Below, in pieces: positions 1 through 7,637 of a stretch of DNA of 14,115 nucleotides. The position numbers were made by a program, and so were the translations under genes. The stretch is from Komagataeibacter kakiaceti JCM 25156 (GTDB taxonomy: Bacteria > Pseudomonadota > Alphaproteobacteria > Acetobacterales > Acetobacteraceae), in NCBI RefSeq assembly GCF_000613305.1, contig NZ_BAIO01000025.1, positions 1 to 14,115 on the forward strand. The letters are read 5' to 3'. Below the pieces are notes generated by a model. It worked only from the letters and a program-made list of their open reading frames with translations, made no database searches and was not told the DNA's origin. Every line of letters starts with the position of its first letter. The first letter of the stretch is position 1.

Positions 1-745
1 CAATCATGCGCGCCGCCGCCCACATGGCGTCCGCCCGCATGGCCATGGGCGTCGTGCCCGCATGGGCGTCCTGCCCCGTTACGCGCACATCGTACCAGCG
101 CATGCCCTGCACGCCGCGCACCACGCCGATGGTGCAGCCTTCGGCTTCCAGTACCGGCCCCTGTTCGATATGCAGTTCGAAATAGGCGGCCGCAGGGTGC
201 GCGCCACATCGCTCATCCCCGACATAGCCCCCACGTTCCAGCGCGGCCTTCATGCTCACGCCATCCCGATCCGCACGCGACAGGGCGAATTCCTCAGTAA
301 AGACACCGGCGAAGACGCCTGATGAAATCATGGGGGGTGTGAACCGCGCCCCTTCCTCATTGGTCCAGTTGACCACCTCGATCGGGTGGCGGGTCCGCGC
401 ATCGGCTTCATGCAGGGCGCGCAGAAGGGCAACCCCGCCCAGAACGCCCGTAATGCCATCGAATTTCCCACCCGTGGGCTGGGTATCGAGGTGACTGCCG
501 ATCATGATGGGCGACAGCCCGCCTTCACTTCCTTCACGCCGTGCGAACTGGTTACCCATGGAGTCATGGCCAACCGTGCAGCCCAGGGCGGTACAGGTAC
601 GCGTGAACCACTCACGCACCTGCAAATCCTCATCCGACAGCGCCAGGCGTCGTATTCCCCCGCGCGCGGTGCCACCAAAAGCGGCGGTCTCCATCAGGTC
701 ACGCCACAGGGCCGTGCCGTCTATCGAGAGATTACTCTGCCGCAT
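1..745 (-). CDS. M20-family Zn-dependent N-carbamoyl-L-amino-acid hydrolase / allantoate amidohydrolase-like (partial, C-terminus off window)
   Basis: Cytoplasmic binuclear-zinc amidohydrolase expected to cleave the carbamoyl (ureido) group from an N-carbamoyl amino acid, releasing CO2, NH3 and the amino acid; allantoate is an alternative substrate in the same family. The 248 residues present hold the family motifs in order: GSHLDT (His85), GGKFDGITG (Asp96), NEEGARF (Glu130/Glu131), LHIEQGPVLE (His192) and GQDAHAGTTPM around His228, which starts the dimerisation/lid domain. The family is about 400-420 residues, so roughly 160 are missing beyond position 1. The start is the ATG at 745; an in-frame TGA lies a few codons upstream. 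The gene begins 54 bases after the ghrA-like stop, so the two are probably co-transcribed. HyuC/AmaB (carbamoylase), beta-ureidopropionase and AllC are hard to separate by motif alone. Family call firm, substrate uncertain. Confidence 0.9.
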   Translation of the reverse strand, partial: MRQSNLSIDGTALWRDLMETAAFGGTARGGIRRLALSDEDLQVREWFTRTCTALGCTVGHDSMGNQFARREGSEGGLSPIMIGSHLDTQPTGGKFDGITGVLGGVALLRALHEADARTRHPIEVVNWTNEEGARFTPPMISSGVFAGVFTEEFALSRADRDGVSMKAALERGGYVGDERCGAHPAAAYFELHIEQGPVLEAEGCTIGVVRGVQGMRWYDVRVTGQDAHAGTTPMAMRADAMWAAARMI

Positions 746-799
746 CCGTATATTCCCGTATCCTGTCTGTCATTCGTATGAAACCTGTCATATCGACAC

Positions 800-1741
800 T
801 CAGTACCCCCGCGCCGGATCACACAGGAGGGCGGGCCGCTCGTGACGCTCCATCTGGTGGATGACATCACGGACGTAACGGGCCTGTGCCTCCCGCGAGG
901 CTTCGGAAGCCACATGGGGCGTGATGGTCACACGTTCATGACGCCACAGCGGATGATCCGCGGGCAGGGGTTCCGGATCCGTGACATCAAGGACCGCGGC
1001 CCCCACCTGCCCTTCATCAAGCGCGCGCAGCAGGTCGTCCGTAATGACGTGATTGCCGCGCCCGACATTGATGAAGCCCGCGCCACGCGGCAGCGCGCCC
1101 AGCAGGGCATGATTGATCATGCCGCGTGTTTCATGGGTGCTGGGCAGGAGATTGACCAGTATGTCCAGTTCACCCAGAAAATCCGGCAATGCGTCATTAC
1201 CGGAAAACACCTGAATTCCCGGCAGGTCGCGCGCCGAACGCCGCCACCCCGCCACCGTAAACCCGACATGATGGAGATGCCGGGCCACATGCCCCCCCAG
1301 ATGGCCCATGCCCATGACCCCGACCCGGGCTTCGCTACAGGTGCGTGAAATCCGGTTGTTCTTCCACACCGCCCGCTGTTGCTGAACGGCCCATGTGCGG
1401 GAATCCCGCAGCAGGCCCAGCGCCGCCCACAGCACGTAATCCGCCATGAGGGCCGCCGTCTGCTCACCGCCCATGCGCACAAGCGGAACATGCAGGGGAA
1501 AGCCCGGATCATGCAGCAGGTGATTGATGCCTGCGCCGGTGCATATGATGCCCTTGAGATGCGCCATGCGGGCCAGATCTTCCGATGCCGGGTGCCAGAC
1601 CAGCGCATAATCGACATGGGCCAGATCCAGTCCCGGTTCGTACCAGGAGCAGACATCCAGTTCCGGCGCGACGCTGTGGAAAATCTCGCGCCACCCCCCG
1701 GCCGCCGCCGGGCCGTCCGAGCTTATGACCAGCCTGACCAT
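800..1741 (-). CDS. ghrA: GhrA-type D-2-hydroxyacid dehydrogenase (glyoxylate/hydroxypyruvate reductase A)
   Basis: NAD(P)H-dependent cytoplasmic reductase, expected to convert glyoxylate to glycolate and/or hydroxypyruvate to glycerate. The 313-residue length matches E. coli GhrA (312), and two stretches recall it closely: DYALVWHP near residues 44-51 and the terminal ARGY. The Rossmann motif GMGHLG lies at 144-149. The catalytic set of the D-2-hydroxyacid dehydrogenase family is present: Arg228 in NVGRGNHV, Glu257 in DVTDPEPLP and His276 in TITPHVAS. The ATG at 1741 has an AGGA ribosome-binding site about 6 bases upstream. The gene lies between the deiminase-fold gene and the carbamoylase on the same strand. 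In that setting a plausible job is disposal of glyoxylate or another 2-oxo acid made by the pathway. The family is certain from motifs; the physiological substrate is inferred. Confidence 0.9.
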   Translation of the reverse strand: MVRLVISSDGPAAAGGWREIFHSVAPELDVCSWYEPGLDLAHVDYALVWHPASEDLARMAHLKGIICTGAGINHLLHDPGFPLHVPLVRMGGEQTAALMADYVLWAALGLLRDSRTWAVQQQRAVWKNNRISRTCSEARVGVMGMGHLGGHVARHLHHVGFTVAGWRRSARDLPGIQVFSGNDALPDFLGELDILVNLLPSTHETRGMINHALLGALPRGAGFINVGRGNHVITDDLLRALDEGQVGAAVLDVTDPEPLPADHPLWRHERVTITPHVASEASREAQARYVRDVIHQMERHERPALLCDPARGY

Positions 1742-1747
1742 GTATTC

Positions 1748-1915
1748 CTAATCCTTGCGCTGTGGCGTGTCCGCCGTTTTCCTCAACAGGCAGGATGCGT
1801 CAATATTGGCGAACAGCGAATACCCCACAGGCACATTATCCGCACCCGCCCCCTCCATCAGCGCCTGCCGGATGACGGCGACGATTTCCGGACCGGGCGC
1901 CACGCAACACGTCAC
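1748..1915 (-). CDS. Small unassigned ORF (55 residues) between deiminase-like and ghrA-like genes
   Basis: An open frame begins with GTG 7 bases after the deiminase-like stop and ends with TAG just before the ghrA-like start. Its middle reads VAPGPEIVAVIRQALMEGAG and continues with DNVPVGYSLFANID before a basic end (RKTADTPQRKD). Third codon positions are about 70% G/C, as in neighbouring genes, and the frame fills the gap almost exactly, so it may be real or the tail of a decayed gene. I do not recognise the family. There is no predicted signal peptide or membrane helix. AAGG upstream of the GTG is a weak ribosome-binding site with short spacing; an internal ATG is also possible. Translation is uncertain. 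Confidence 0.3.
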   Translation of the reverse strand: MTCCVAPGPEIVAVIRQALMEGAGADNVPVGYSLFANIDASCLLRKTADTPQRKD

Positions 1916-1922
1916 CCGGCCT

Positions 1923-2795
1923 TCATGCCGATTGCAGCGACTTCCGGCGCAACGGCATGGTCATGCAATGCACGCTGCCGCCACCCTGGGAAAACTGGTT
2001 CAGTTCGGGATCGAAAACCGTCAGCCCCTCGGCCCGCAGCATCTGGTTGATCCGTGTGGAGTGATGCGGGCTGACAACACGCCCCTGCCCCAACGCCAGC
2101 ACGTTGCACCCCATGTCGCGCATCGCTTCCTTGTAGGAAACCGGAAGCAGGCGGATGCCCTGCTGGCGGAACCACTCCAGATCCTCATCCGCGATGACAT
2201 CCACTGCCGCGATCGCGAGGTTTTCCGCCACCATCGTGAAAATGACGTCCAGATGCAGGAAATGCTCGGGGAAGCGGATCATCCGGCAGGTCCATCCTGC
2301 CTCCTCGAACCAGCCGATGAACTCGGCGGCGCCGGCTTCGTCCGTGCGGCCGCCACTGACCCCCACCGCCAGCAGTCCGGGGCGGATGATGTGGATGTCA
2401 CCCCCTTCGATATTCCCCTTGGTACAGGTCTTCCAGATCTCGTCCGGGCTGTAGAAGGCGCGGATCTGCTTTTCCTCCCCCTTGCGCTCGGGCCGGGACA
2501 GGCGCGTTACGACCGTGCCGAACGGTGTGGTCTGGGAACTGTCGCGGGTATAGACCTCATATGGCATACCCTCCTTCGCCGTCAGGTAATGACAGCTTAC
2601 CCCCGCCCCCTTCAGGGCATCGACCAGTTCGCCAAACTGCGCCTTCAGGGCCGCGCGGTCGATCCGGACGCCATTGGCCATGCTCTGGATGGCGATGTCA
2701 TTGCTCGGGATCCATGAATAATAGTCGGGCGGGCACAGAAGGACATCGGCCAGGTCCCCGGTTTCACTGTCAATAAACCAGCGGTTCGCTACCAT
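1923..2795 (-). CDS. Dimethylargininase / arginine-deiminase-fold hydrolase (COG1834-like)
   Basis: Member of the guanidino-group-modifying superfamily (DDAH, arginine deiminase, amidinotransferase). A catalytic Cys attacks the guanidinium carbon, and hydrolysis leaves a ureido product plus ammonia or an amine. In the 290-residue version the signature elements are TRDSSQTTPFG (Asp85), NIEGGDIHII (Glu130), LHLDVIFT (His181) and GGGSVHCMTM (Cys277), matching the Cys-His-Glu triad of DDAH. The open frame reaches back to a TTG at 2876, but the ATG at 2795 is preferred: it has GAGGA about 10 bases upstream and gives the usual N-terminus and length. No signal peptide, so probably cytoplasmic. It is the first enzyme gene after the AraC regulator and is followed by ghrA-like and carbamoylase genes. 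Whether it acts on methylarginine, arginine or another guanidino acid cannot be read from sequence. Confidence 0.85.
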   Translation of the reverse strand: MVANRWFIDSETGDLADVLLCPPDYYSWIPSNDIAIQSMANGVRIDRAALKAQFGELVDALKGAGVSCHYLTAKEGMPYEVYTRDSSQTTPFGTVVTRLSRPERKGEEKQIRAFYSPDEIWKTCTKGNIEGGDIHIIRPGLLAVGVSGGRTDEAGAAEFIGWFEEAGWTCRMIRFPEHFLHLDVIFTMVAENLAIAAVDVIADEDLEWFRQQGIRLLPVSYKEAMRDMGCNVLALGQGRVVSPHHSTRINQMLRAEGLTVFDPELNQFSQGGGSVHCMTMPLRRKSLQSA

Positions 2796-2911
2796 TATCT
2801 TGTAATCCTCAGCAAATGACCGGAATAGATTATCTTCTGGATGTCGAAACGATACCCGAACATGCCGATCCGCCAAAATATCAATGGTTCATAGTTTACT
2901 TTGCATTTTCA

Positions 2912-4036
2912 TTAATTTAGCCCGGCGTCATCATCCATATGCGTGGCATCGCCGCCTTCACGGTAGGCGCTGGGGGTCTGCCCTGTCCATGAACGGAAGG
3001 CACGATGAAAGCCCGAAACCTCCGTATAGCCAAGGGAAAACCCGATTTCCTTGATGGACCGGTTGCTTTCGCGCAGCAATTTGCGGGCAAGCTGGGCCTT
3101 GTATTCATTGACCAGATCCTGAAACCGCACCCCCTCCACGGCCAGCATGCGCCGCAGCGTGCGGGTTCCCATGCCCAGATCCCGCGCCACGACGGCCAGC
3201 GTCGGGCGTGGCTCAAGCGGGGAGAGGAACTGCGCGCTGATGCTGTGGCGGACCCGCTCGCCAATGCTGAGGTTGCCGTTGATGCGCGCCAGCATGTTGT
3301 CACAGTATTCAGCCATGACATCGGCCGCGATGTCATTGGCCATTTCCGGCATGTCATCAAGATGGTTCCGCCGGATCACGATGCGGTTTTCACTACATGC
3401 GAAACGTACCGGGCACGAAAAATACCGCCTGTACAGATCGGCATGGCCGGGCCGGGCGAAAGTCAGCTGGATTTCAGCGAATTCCAGCCCGCTGCGTTCC
3501 AGCCACGCGCTCCAGTTCCCCAGCCATTCCTCCACCAGGTACATGGCCGTGCGCTGCGGCAGGTCCGCCAGAACGTGGGAACTGATGACCGCATGGTCCG
3601 CATCCTCGCTCAGCCCCTGCCGCACGCGGATGCCGTAGCCCAGAAGGGACTGGTACCGGATGAACCGGCTTATCGCCTCACGCCATGTGGGCGCGCTGAT
3701 GCAGGCATAGCCCACCACGCCAAAATCAGCCGCGTTGATATGCCGCCCCGCAAGGAAGCCCAGCCCCTCCAGATCGACATCAAGCAGGATGCCATCCAGA
3801 ATCCGGACATAATCGCCATAAAGAATCTGTGATCCGCCCCGACGCAGGTCCGCGCGGTCCAGACCGAAGCGTTCCAGCACATGCGCAACCGAAACCTGCC
3901 TGTCTTCCAGCACGCCCAGCAGTTTATTGAGGTGCATGCCCGGAATCTGGATCATGACACGATGCGGGTCATAGCCTCCGTCCGCGCCCGAGGCGTGTGG
4001 ATCAGGACAAAAAGGATCAACGGACAACACCTGCAT
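2912..4036 (-). CDS. AraC-family transcriptional regulator with AraC-type (Arabinose_bd) sensor domain
   Basis: DNA-binding regulator of 374 residues. Residues about 36-217 form the N-terminal ligand domain of the Arabinose_bd type (PF12625-like, as in OruR-type regulators; contains LGFLAGRHINAADFGVVGYA). The AraC double helix-turn-helix is at the C-terminus: first helix pair about 279-300 (LAVVARDLGMGTRTLRRMLA), second about 327-358 (IKEIGFSLGYTEVSGFHRAF, then RSWTGQTPSAYR). The ATG at 4036 has GGAGG about 11 bases upstream; Met28 or Met34 are possible later starts that would bring the N-terminus closer to family length. The gene is divergent from the LysR gene and lies 116 bases upstream of the deiminase-like gene on the same strand, so it probably activates the downstream catabolic genes in response to their substrate. 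That target is inferred from position only. Confidence 0.88.
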   Translation of the reverse strand: MQVLSVDPFCPDPHASGADGGYDPHRVMIQIPGMHLNKLLGVLEDRQVSVAHVLERFGLDRADLRRGGSQILYGDYVRILDGILLDVDLEGLGFLAGRHINAADFGVVGYACISAPTWREAISRFIRYQSLLGYGIRVRQGLSEDADHAVISSHVLADLPQRTAMYLVEEWLGNWSAWLERSGLEFAEIQLTFARPGHADLYRRYFSCPVRFACSENRIVIRRNHLDDMPEMANDIAADVMAEYCDNMLARINGNLSIGERVRHSISAQFLSPLEPRPTLAVVARDLGMGTRTLRRMLAVEGVRFQDLVNEYKAQLARKLLRESNRSIKEIGFSLGYTEVSGFHRAFRSWTGQTPSAYREGGDATHMDDDAGLN

Positions 4037-4112
4037 CTATCACCGGCCCTCCTCTCTTTCCTGTGCCCGCAACCCTGAAGATCGTTACGAAGCAGGATAA
4101 TCTGGACAACCA

Positions 4113-4131
4113 ATTGGCCATTTCTGCCAAT
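4113..4131. promoter_or_regulatory. Perfect inverted repeat in the AraC/LysR divergent intergenic region, candidate operator
   Basis: Arms ATTGGC (4113-4118) and GCCAAT (4126-4131) are exact reverse complements around a 7-base spacer. The site lies in the non-coding gap between the two divergent regulator genes, 77 bases from the AraC ATG and 105 bases from the preferred LysR ATG. That is a usual place for autoregulation or cross-regulation. It does not match a T-N11-A LysR box exactly. Which regulator binds is unknown. Confidence 0.4.
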
Positions 4132-4235
4132 GAGATTCCCCACCCATCTCCATACGCTTTGTTACTGCTCCTGATAGCATCAGACCCATCAGTCTGCCTA
4201 TGTCCTATGTTCGCTTACGAAGGGAACCGCCGCGC

Positions 4236-5216
4236 ATGACACGCTCGCCATCCGTCGCATCGGTCAGGTCACTTCCGGCGCGCCGCGCCGCGCGCGGCCA
4301 TCGCGGGGGCGGCTTCAATGGCCAGATTGCCGAAGTGGACCTGCGCCTGCTGCGCGTGTTCCGCACCGTGGCGGAACGCGGCGGATTTTCAGCGGCGGAA
4401 ATCGCGCTGGGCAAAAGCAAATCATCCATCAGCATCGATATTTCCGCGCTTGAAAACCGGCTGAACCTGACACTGTGCCTGCGGGGGCGCAGCGGTTTCT
4501 CCCTCACATCCGAAGGGCGGATGGTGCTGGAAGCGACGGACCAGCTCCAGGCGGACATAAGTCGCTTCCAGCAGCGCATCAACGACGCCAGCGGCGTTCT
4601 GTCCGGGCGGTTCTGCCTGTACGTGCCCGACAATACCCAGGTTCATGGCGAGACCGCGATCATCCGCGCGATCGAAACATTCACCACCCGCCACCCCGAT
4701 GTGTTCATGGACGTACGCTCGGCTTCGACACGGGAGGTGGAATTCGCGGTCCTGAACGGGCAGGCGACGGCGGGCATTACCCTGTATGCCCATCACCAGC
4801 CGGACATGCACGATACGACCCTGTTCACCGAACGGCTGAATCTTTATTGCGGCCAGCGCCATCCGCTCTTCACCGTTCCCGAGGCCGAAATCACCACCGC
4901 CACGCTGGCCGCGCAGAACATGATCGAGGTCTCGGACGCGGCCCAGTCAGCCCGCTGGGAAGATATGCGCGCGCGGATGACATTCACTGCGGCGGCGGAA
5001 AATGTGGATTCCCGCGCGCTTTTGATCCTGTCTGGCAATTATATCGGTTTCCTGCCAGAAGCCTTCGCGCGCCCGCTGCTGCGTGACGGGCTGCTGCGGC
5101 ATATCAGCTTTGGTGACCTGCACCTGATCACCAGCTTCCATTTCCTTGTCCGTTCCTCCCCCGAGACCGGGCTCATGGTGGAGACGTTCCGGACGATTCT
5201 TGAAGATGCGTGCTAG
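4236..5216 (+). CDS. LysR-type transcriptional regulator
   Basis: Regulator of 326 residues from the ATG at 4236. This start is preferred over an ATG at 4200 because AAGGGA lies about 10 bases upstream of 4236 and nothing similar precedes 4200. The winged helix-turn-helix is at about residues 34-93 (DLRLLRVFRTVAERGGFSAA, KSKSSISIDISALENRL, then FSLTSEGRMVLEA). The rest is an effector-binding domain of the periplasmic-binding-protein fold. An Arg-rich stretch of about 33 residues precedes the HTH, longer than usual for the family. A GTG at 4335 would give a classical N-terminus but has no visible ribosome-binding site. The gene lies 49 bases before the ABC importer genes on the same strand and is probably co-transcribed with them, so it likely controls the importer and perhaps the divergent catabolic genes. 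Confidence 0.9.
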   Translation: MTRSPSVASVRSLPARRAARGHRGGGFNGQIAEVDLRLLRVFRTVAERGGFSAAEIALGKSKSSISIDISALENRLNLTLCLRGRSGFSLTSEGRMVLEATDQLQADISRFQQRINDASGVLSGRFCLYVPDNTQVHGETAIIRAIETFTTRHPDVFMDVRSASTREVEFAVLNGQATAGITLYAHHQPDMHDTTLFTERLNLYCGQRHPLFTVPEAEITTATLAAQNMIEVSDAAQSARWEDMRARMTFTAAAENVDSRALLILSGNYIGFLPEAFARPLLRDGLLRHISFGDLHLITSFHFLVRSSPETGLMVETFRTILEDAC

Positions 5217-5265
5217 TTCCCGTTTCCCCATTCATCCGCCCGCTCAGGCACGGAGTAGCCTTTTC

Positions 5266-6195
5266 ATGCCAGTCCCCCGCCCCCGCGCGTTCGTACGGAA
5301 ATGTTTTCTGGTCCTGGCCAGCGTATTCACCCTGTTCCTTGTCACCACGCCCGCCCGTGCGGCGGATCTGCCGGAGTTCGTGCATGATGGCACGCTGACG
5401 GTCTGCACGAACCCCACCCTGCCCCCCATGACATTCGTGAACGGCACGGACGCCACGGCCATGGCGGGGGTGGACATGGATCTGGCCCGCGCCCTGGCCC
5501 GGTACTGGAACGTGAAGCTGGTCACGACCCCCATGGATTTTGTCGGCCTGTTTCCCAGCCTGGCCGCGCAACGGTGCGGCATGGTCATAAGCGGCATCAT
5601 CAAGCTGCCCGAACGGGAAAAGAATTTTGACGCCATCACCTATCTGGATACGGCGCTGGTCGTGGTGGCGCGGGCGGGCACGCCCCATATCGGATCCATG
5701 GCCGACCTGTCGGGCAAGGCGGTGGCCGTGCAGTCGGGCACCAGCTACGCCGCCCGCATCGGCCGCGAAAACGATCTCCTTGTCGCCGCCGGGCGCGCGC
5801 CCATCACGATCCAGCAGTACCCGACCGAAGACGCGGTGGTCCAGCAGGTCCTGATCGGTCGCGTCTTCGCCTTCGCCAGTCAGGATGTCGAACTCTATTT
5901 CCGGCGCAAACAGCTCCATGGCAAGGTCAACATCATTCTGGAGCCCGATTACCCCGAATACCGCAACTTCGCGATCTATATCCGCAAGAACGCCCATGAC
6001 CGGCAGAGTGTCGAATCAGCCATCGCGACACTGGAAACCAGCGGCACGATCGCCGAGATCAGGAAAAAATGGGCCATAGGCGACAGTGGCCGGGACGCGT
6101 TCACCCAGCCGCGCAGGCACCGGGCTTCCGCTGGGCGACGTTCCTGTCCGCGCTGGGATCGAGCGCATTTCTGCGCGGCGCGCTCATTACGCTGA
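5266..6195 (+). CDS. ABC transporter periplasmic substrate-binding protein, family 3 (polar amino acid type)
   Basis: Periplasmic binding protein that delivers a small polar, probably amino-acid-like solute to the adjacent permease. Residues 1-32 are a Sec signal peptide (basic start, hydrophobic core CFLVLASVFTLFLV, cleavage after ARA). Residues about 42-268 are the SBP_bac_3 domain, from GTLTVCTNPTLPPMTF onward. Arg117 in LPEREKNFD is the residue that in this family usually holds the ligand carboxylate. The ATG at 5266 has GGAG about 10 bases upstream; an ATG at 5146 lies inside the LysR gene and would mask the signal peptide. The domain should end near KKWAIGD (about 268-273). The frame then continues about 40 Arg-rich residues that overlap the permease gene by 127 bases, so the tail may be spurious or reflect a lost stop or an indel. 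Confidence 0.88.
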   Translation: MPVPRPRAFVRKCFLVLASVFTLFLVTTPARAADLPEFVHDGTLTVCTNPTLPPMTFVNGTDATAMAGVDMDLARALARYWNVKLVTTPMDFVGLFPSLAAQRCGMVISGIIKLPEREKNFDAITYLDTALVVVARAGTPHIGSMADLSGKAVAVQSGTSYAARIGRENDLLVAAGRAPITIQQYPTEDAVVQQVLIGRVFAFASQDVELYFRRKQLHGKVNIILEPDYPEYRNFAIYIRKNAHDRQSVESAIATLETSGTIAEIRKKWAIGDSGRDAFTQPRRHRASAGRRSCPRWDRAHFCAARSLR

Positions 6196-6824
6196 GCGTG
6201 GCGATATTGTCCCATCTGACGGCCATCATCATTTCCGTGCCGATGGCGATCACCCTCAACGGCCCGGATTCCATCATCAGGCAGGCGCTCCGGGTCTATG
6301 TCTCGGTTTTCCGGGGCGCGCCGACACTGCTGCAACTGCTGTTCATCTGGAACGCATTGCCGCAGTTCTTTCCCATATTCCGGGAGGAATGGTTCACCCC
6401 GTTCCTGGCCACATGGCTGTCGCTGTCGATCAATGAATCGGCCTATCAGGTTGAAATCAACCGTGCGGCCCTGTCCGCGGTGGACAGGGGGCAGGAACAG
6501 GCGGCGGATGCGCTGGGCATGAACCGCAGGCAGGTCTATTTCCATGTCATCTTCCCGCAGGCGTTGCGGATCGCGCTGCCGCCCACCATCAACGAATTCA
6601 TCAACCTGCTCAAAACGACCTCGCTGGCTTCGGTCATATCGTTGCAGGAACTTCTGTCCGTAACCCAGATACAGGTTGCCCGCACGTTCGAGTTTACCGA
6701 ATATTACGCGGCCGCCCTGATCTATTATCTGGCGATGGTCTTCTTCTTCCTGTTTGTCCAGAAACGGGTCGAGCGCCGTTTTGCCTGGGCCGACCGTCAC
6801 AAGGCTTGTGCAAATGAACCCTGA
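6069..6824 (+). CDS. ABC transporter permease, polar amino acid (HisM/GlnP) type
   Basis: Inner-membrane channel subunit of 251 residues with about five hydrophobic segments (about 35-62, 76-98, 108-122, 168-195 and 212-231). The EAA loop that contacts the ATPase is at about 143-165 (AADALGMNRRQVYFHVIFPQ), the hallmark of BPD_transp_1 permeases. The ATG at 6069 sits 5 bases after AGGA, a good ribosome-binding site, even though it lies inside the binding-protein frame. No second permease gene is present, so the transporter is probably a homodimer of this protein. Its stop overlaps the ATPase gene by 11 bases, which suggests translational coupling. The first 20 residues (MGHRRQWPGRVHPAAQAPGF) are poorly conserved in character and may be reading the shared overlap. 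Confidence 0.9.
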   Translation: MGHRRQWPGRVHPAAQAPGFRWATFLSALGSSAFLRGALITLSVAILSHLTAIIISVPMAITLNGPDSIIRQALRVYVSVFRGAPTLLQLLFIWNALPQFFPIFREEWFTPFLATWLSLSINESAYQVEINRAALSAVDRGQEQAADALGMNRRQVYFHVIFPQALRIALPPTINEFINLLKTTSLASVISLQELLSVTQIQVARTFEFTEYYAAALIYYLAMVFFFLFVQKRVERRFAWADRHKACANEP

Positions 6825-7572
6825 TACCGATAACGATCCATCCGTCATGATCTCGGTGCGGAATCTCAGCAAGCTCTACAAGGATTTCCTTGCCCTTGAC
6901 CGGCTGAATTTCGATGTCCAGCGCGGTGAGAAGATTGTCATTCTCGGGCCGTCCGGATCGGGAAAATCCACGCTTATCCGCTGTTTCAACCGTATCGAGC
7001 CGCATTCCAGCGGCAGCCTGATCATTAACGGGCAGGTCATCAATGAACAGACCAGCCTGACGCAACTGCGCGGCATGGTCGGGATGGTGTTCCAGAACTA
7101 CAACCTGTTTCCGCACCTGAGCGTTCTTGACAACTGCACCCTCGCCCCCCGGCTCGTACGCGCCACCAGCCGCCCCGATGCCGAACAGATGGCGCGCCGG
7201 TTCCTGACACAGGTCAACATACTGGAACAGGCTAACAAATATCCGATCCAGCTTTCCGGTGGCCAGCAGCAGCGCGTGGCCATTGCGCGCGCGCTGTGCA
7301 TGCAGCCCGATGTCATGCTGTTTGATGAACCGACGGCCGCCCTGGACCCGGAAGCCATTTCCGGTGTTGTCGGCATCATGAACGATCTGGCCCGGCGGGG
7401 AATCACGACACTCTGTGTCACCCACGAAATGGGATTTGCGCGCCATATCGCCGATCGCATCATCTTCATGGACAAGGGGTGTATACTTGAGATTACACCA
7501 CCCGACGAATTCTTTACAAACCCGAAGACGGAACGCGCACGTGCTTTTCTGGACCAGATGATACGTTGTTGA
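6814..7572 (+). CDS. ABC transporter ATP-binding protein, polar amino acid (GlnQ/HisP) type
   Basis: Cytoplasmic ATPase that powers the importer; 252 residues, normal for GlnQ/HisP. All nucleotide-binding motifs are intact: Walker A GPSGSGKST (45-53), Q-loop Gln94 in VFQNYNLFPH, signature LSGGQQQR (147-154), Walker B VMLFDEP (Asp171, Glu172), D-loop AALD and switch His204 in CVTHEMGFA. The ATG at 6814 is preferred, with AAGG about 9 bases upstream and an 11-base overlap with the permease stop. An in-frame ATG at 6754 lies inside the permease gene and adds a non-family extension; Met12 is another possible start. This is the last gene of the LysR-importer group. No clear terminator follows before the TonB receptor leader. 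Confidence 0.94.
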   Translation: MNPDTDNDPSVMISVRNLSKLYKDFLALDRLNFDVQRGEKIVILGPSGSGKSTLIRCFNRIEPHSSGSLIINGQVINEQTSLTQLRGMVGMVFQNYNLFPHLSVLDNCTLAPRLVRATSRPDAEQMARRFLTQVNILEQANKYPIQLSGGQQQRVAIARALCMQPDVMLFDEPTAALDPEAISGVVGIMNDLARRGITTLCVTHEMGFARHIADRIIFMDKGCILEITPPDEFFTNPKTERARAFLDQMIRC

Positions 7573-7637
7573 ACAGTAACGTATGGCGGGGAGGAGACGA
7601 AAGTAAGATTTACAATATTTCAAACGAACGTCTGCGG

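Noticed and set aside
1755..2717. Plus-strand open frame of 320 residues
   Set aside because: It lies antisense to the deiminase-like gene, has no recognisable domain, and is explained by GC-rich codon bias leaving the opposite strand open.
3005..3832. Plus-strand open frame of 275 residues
   Set aside because: Antisense shadow of the AraC-family gene; His/Pro/Arg-rich composition without motifs.
4200..4235. Upstream ATG at 4200 as the LysR start
   Set aside because: No ribosome-binding site before it; AAGGGA precedes the ATG at 4236, and the HTH already has a long N-terminal extension from that start.
5173..5997. Minus-strand open frame of 274 residues
   Set aside because: Antisense to the signal peptide and binding domain of the ABC binding protein, which has clear family motifs.
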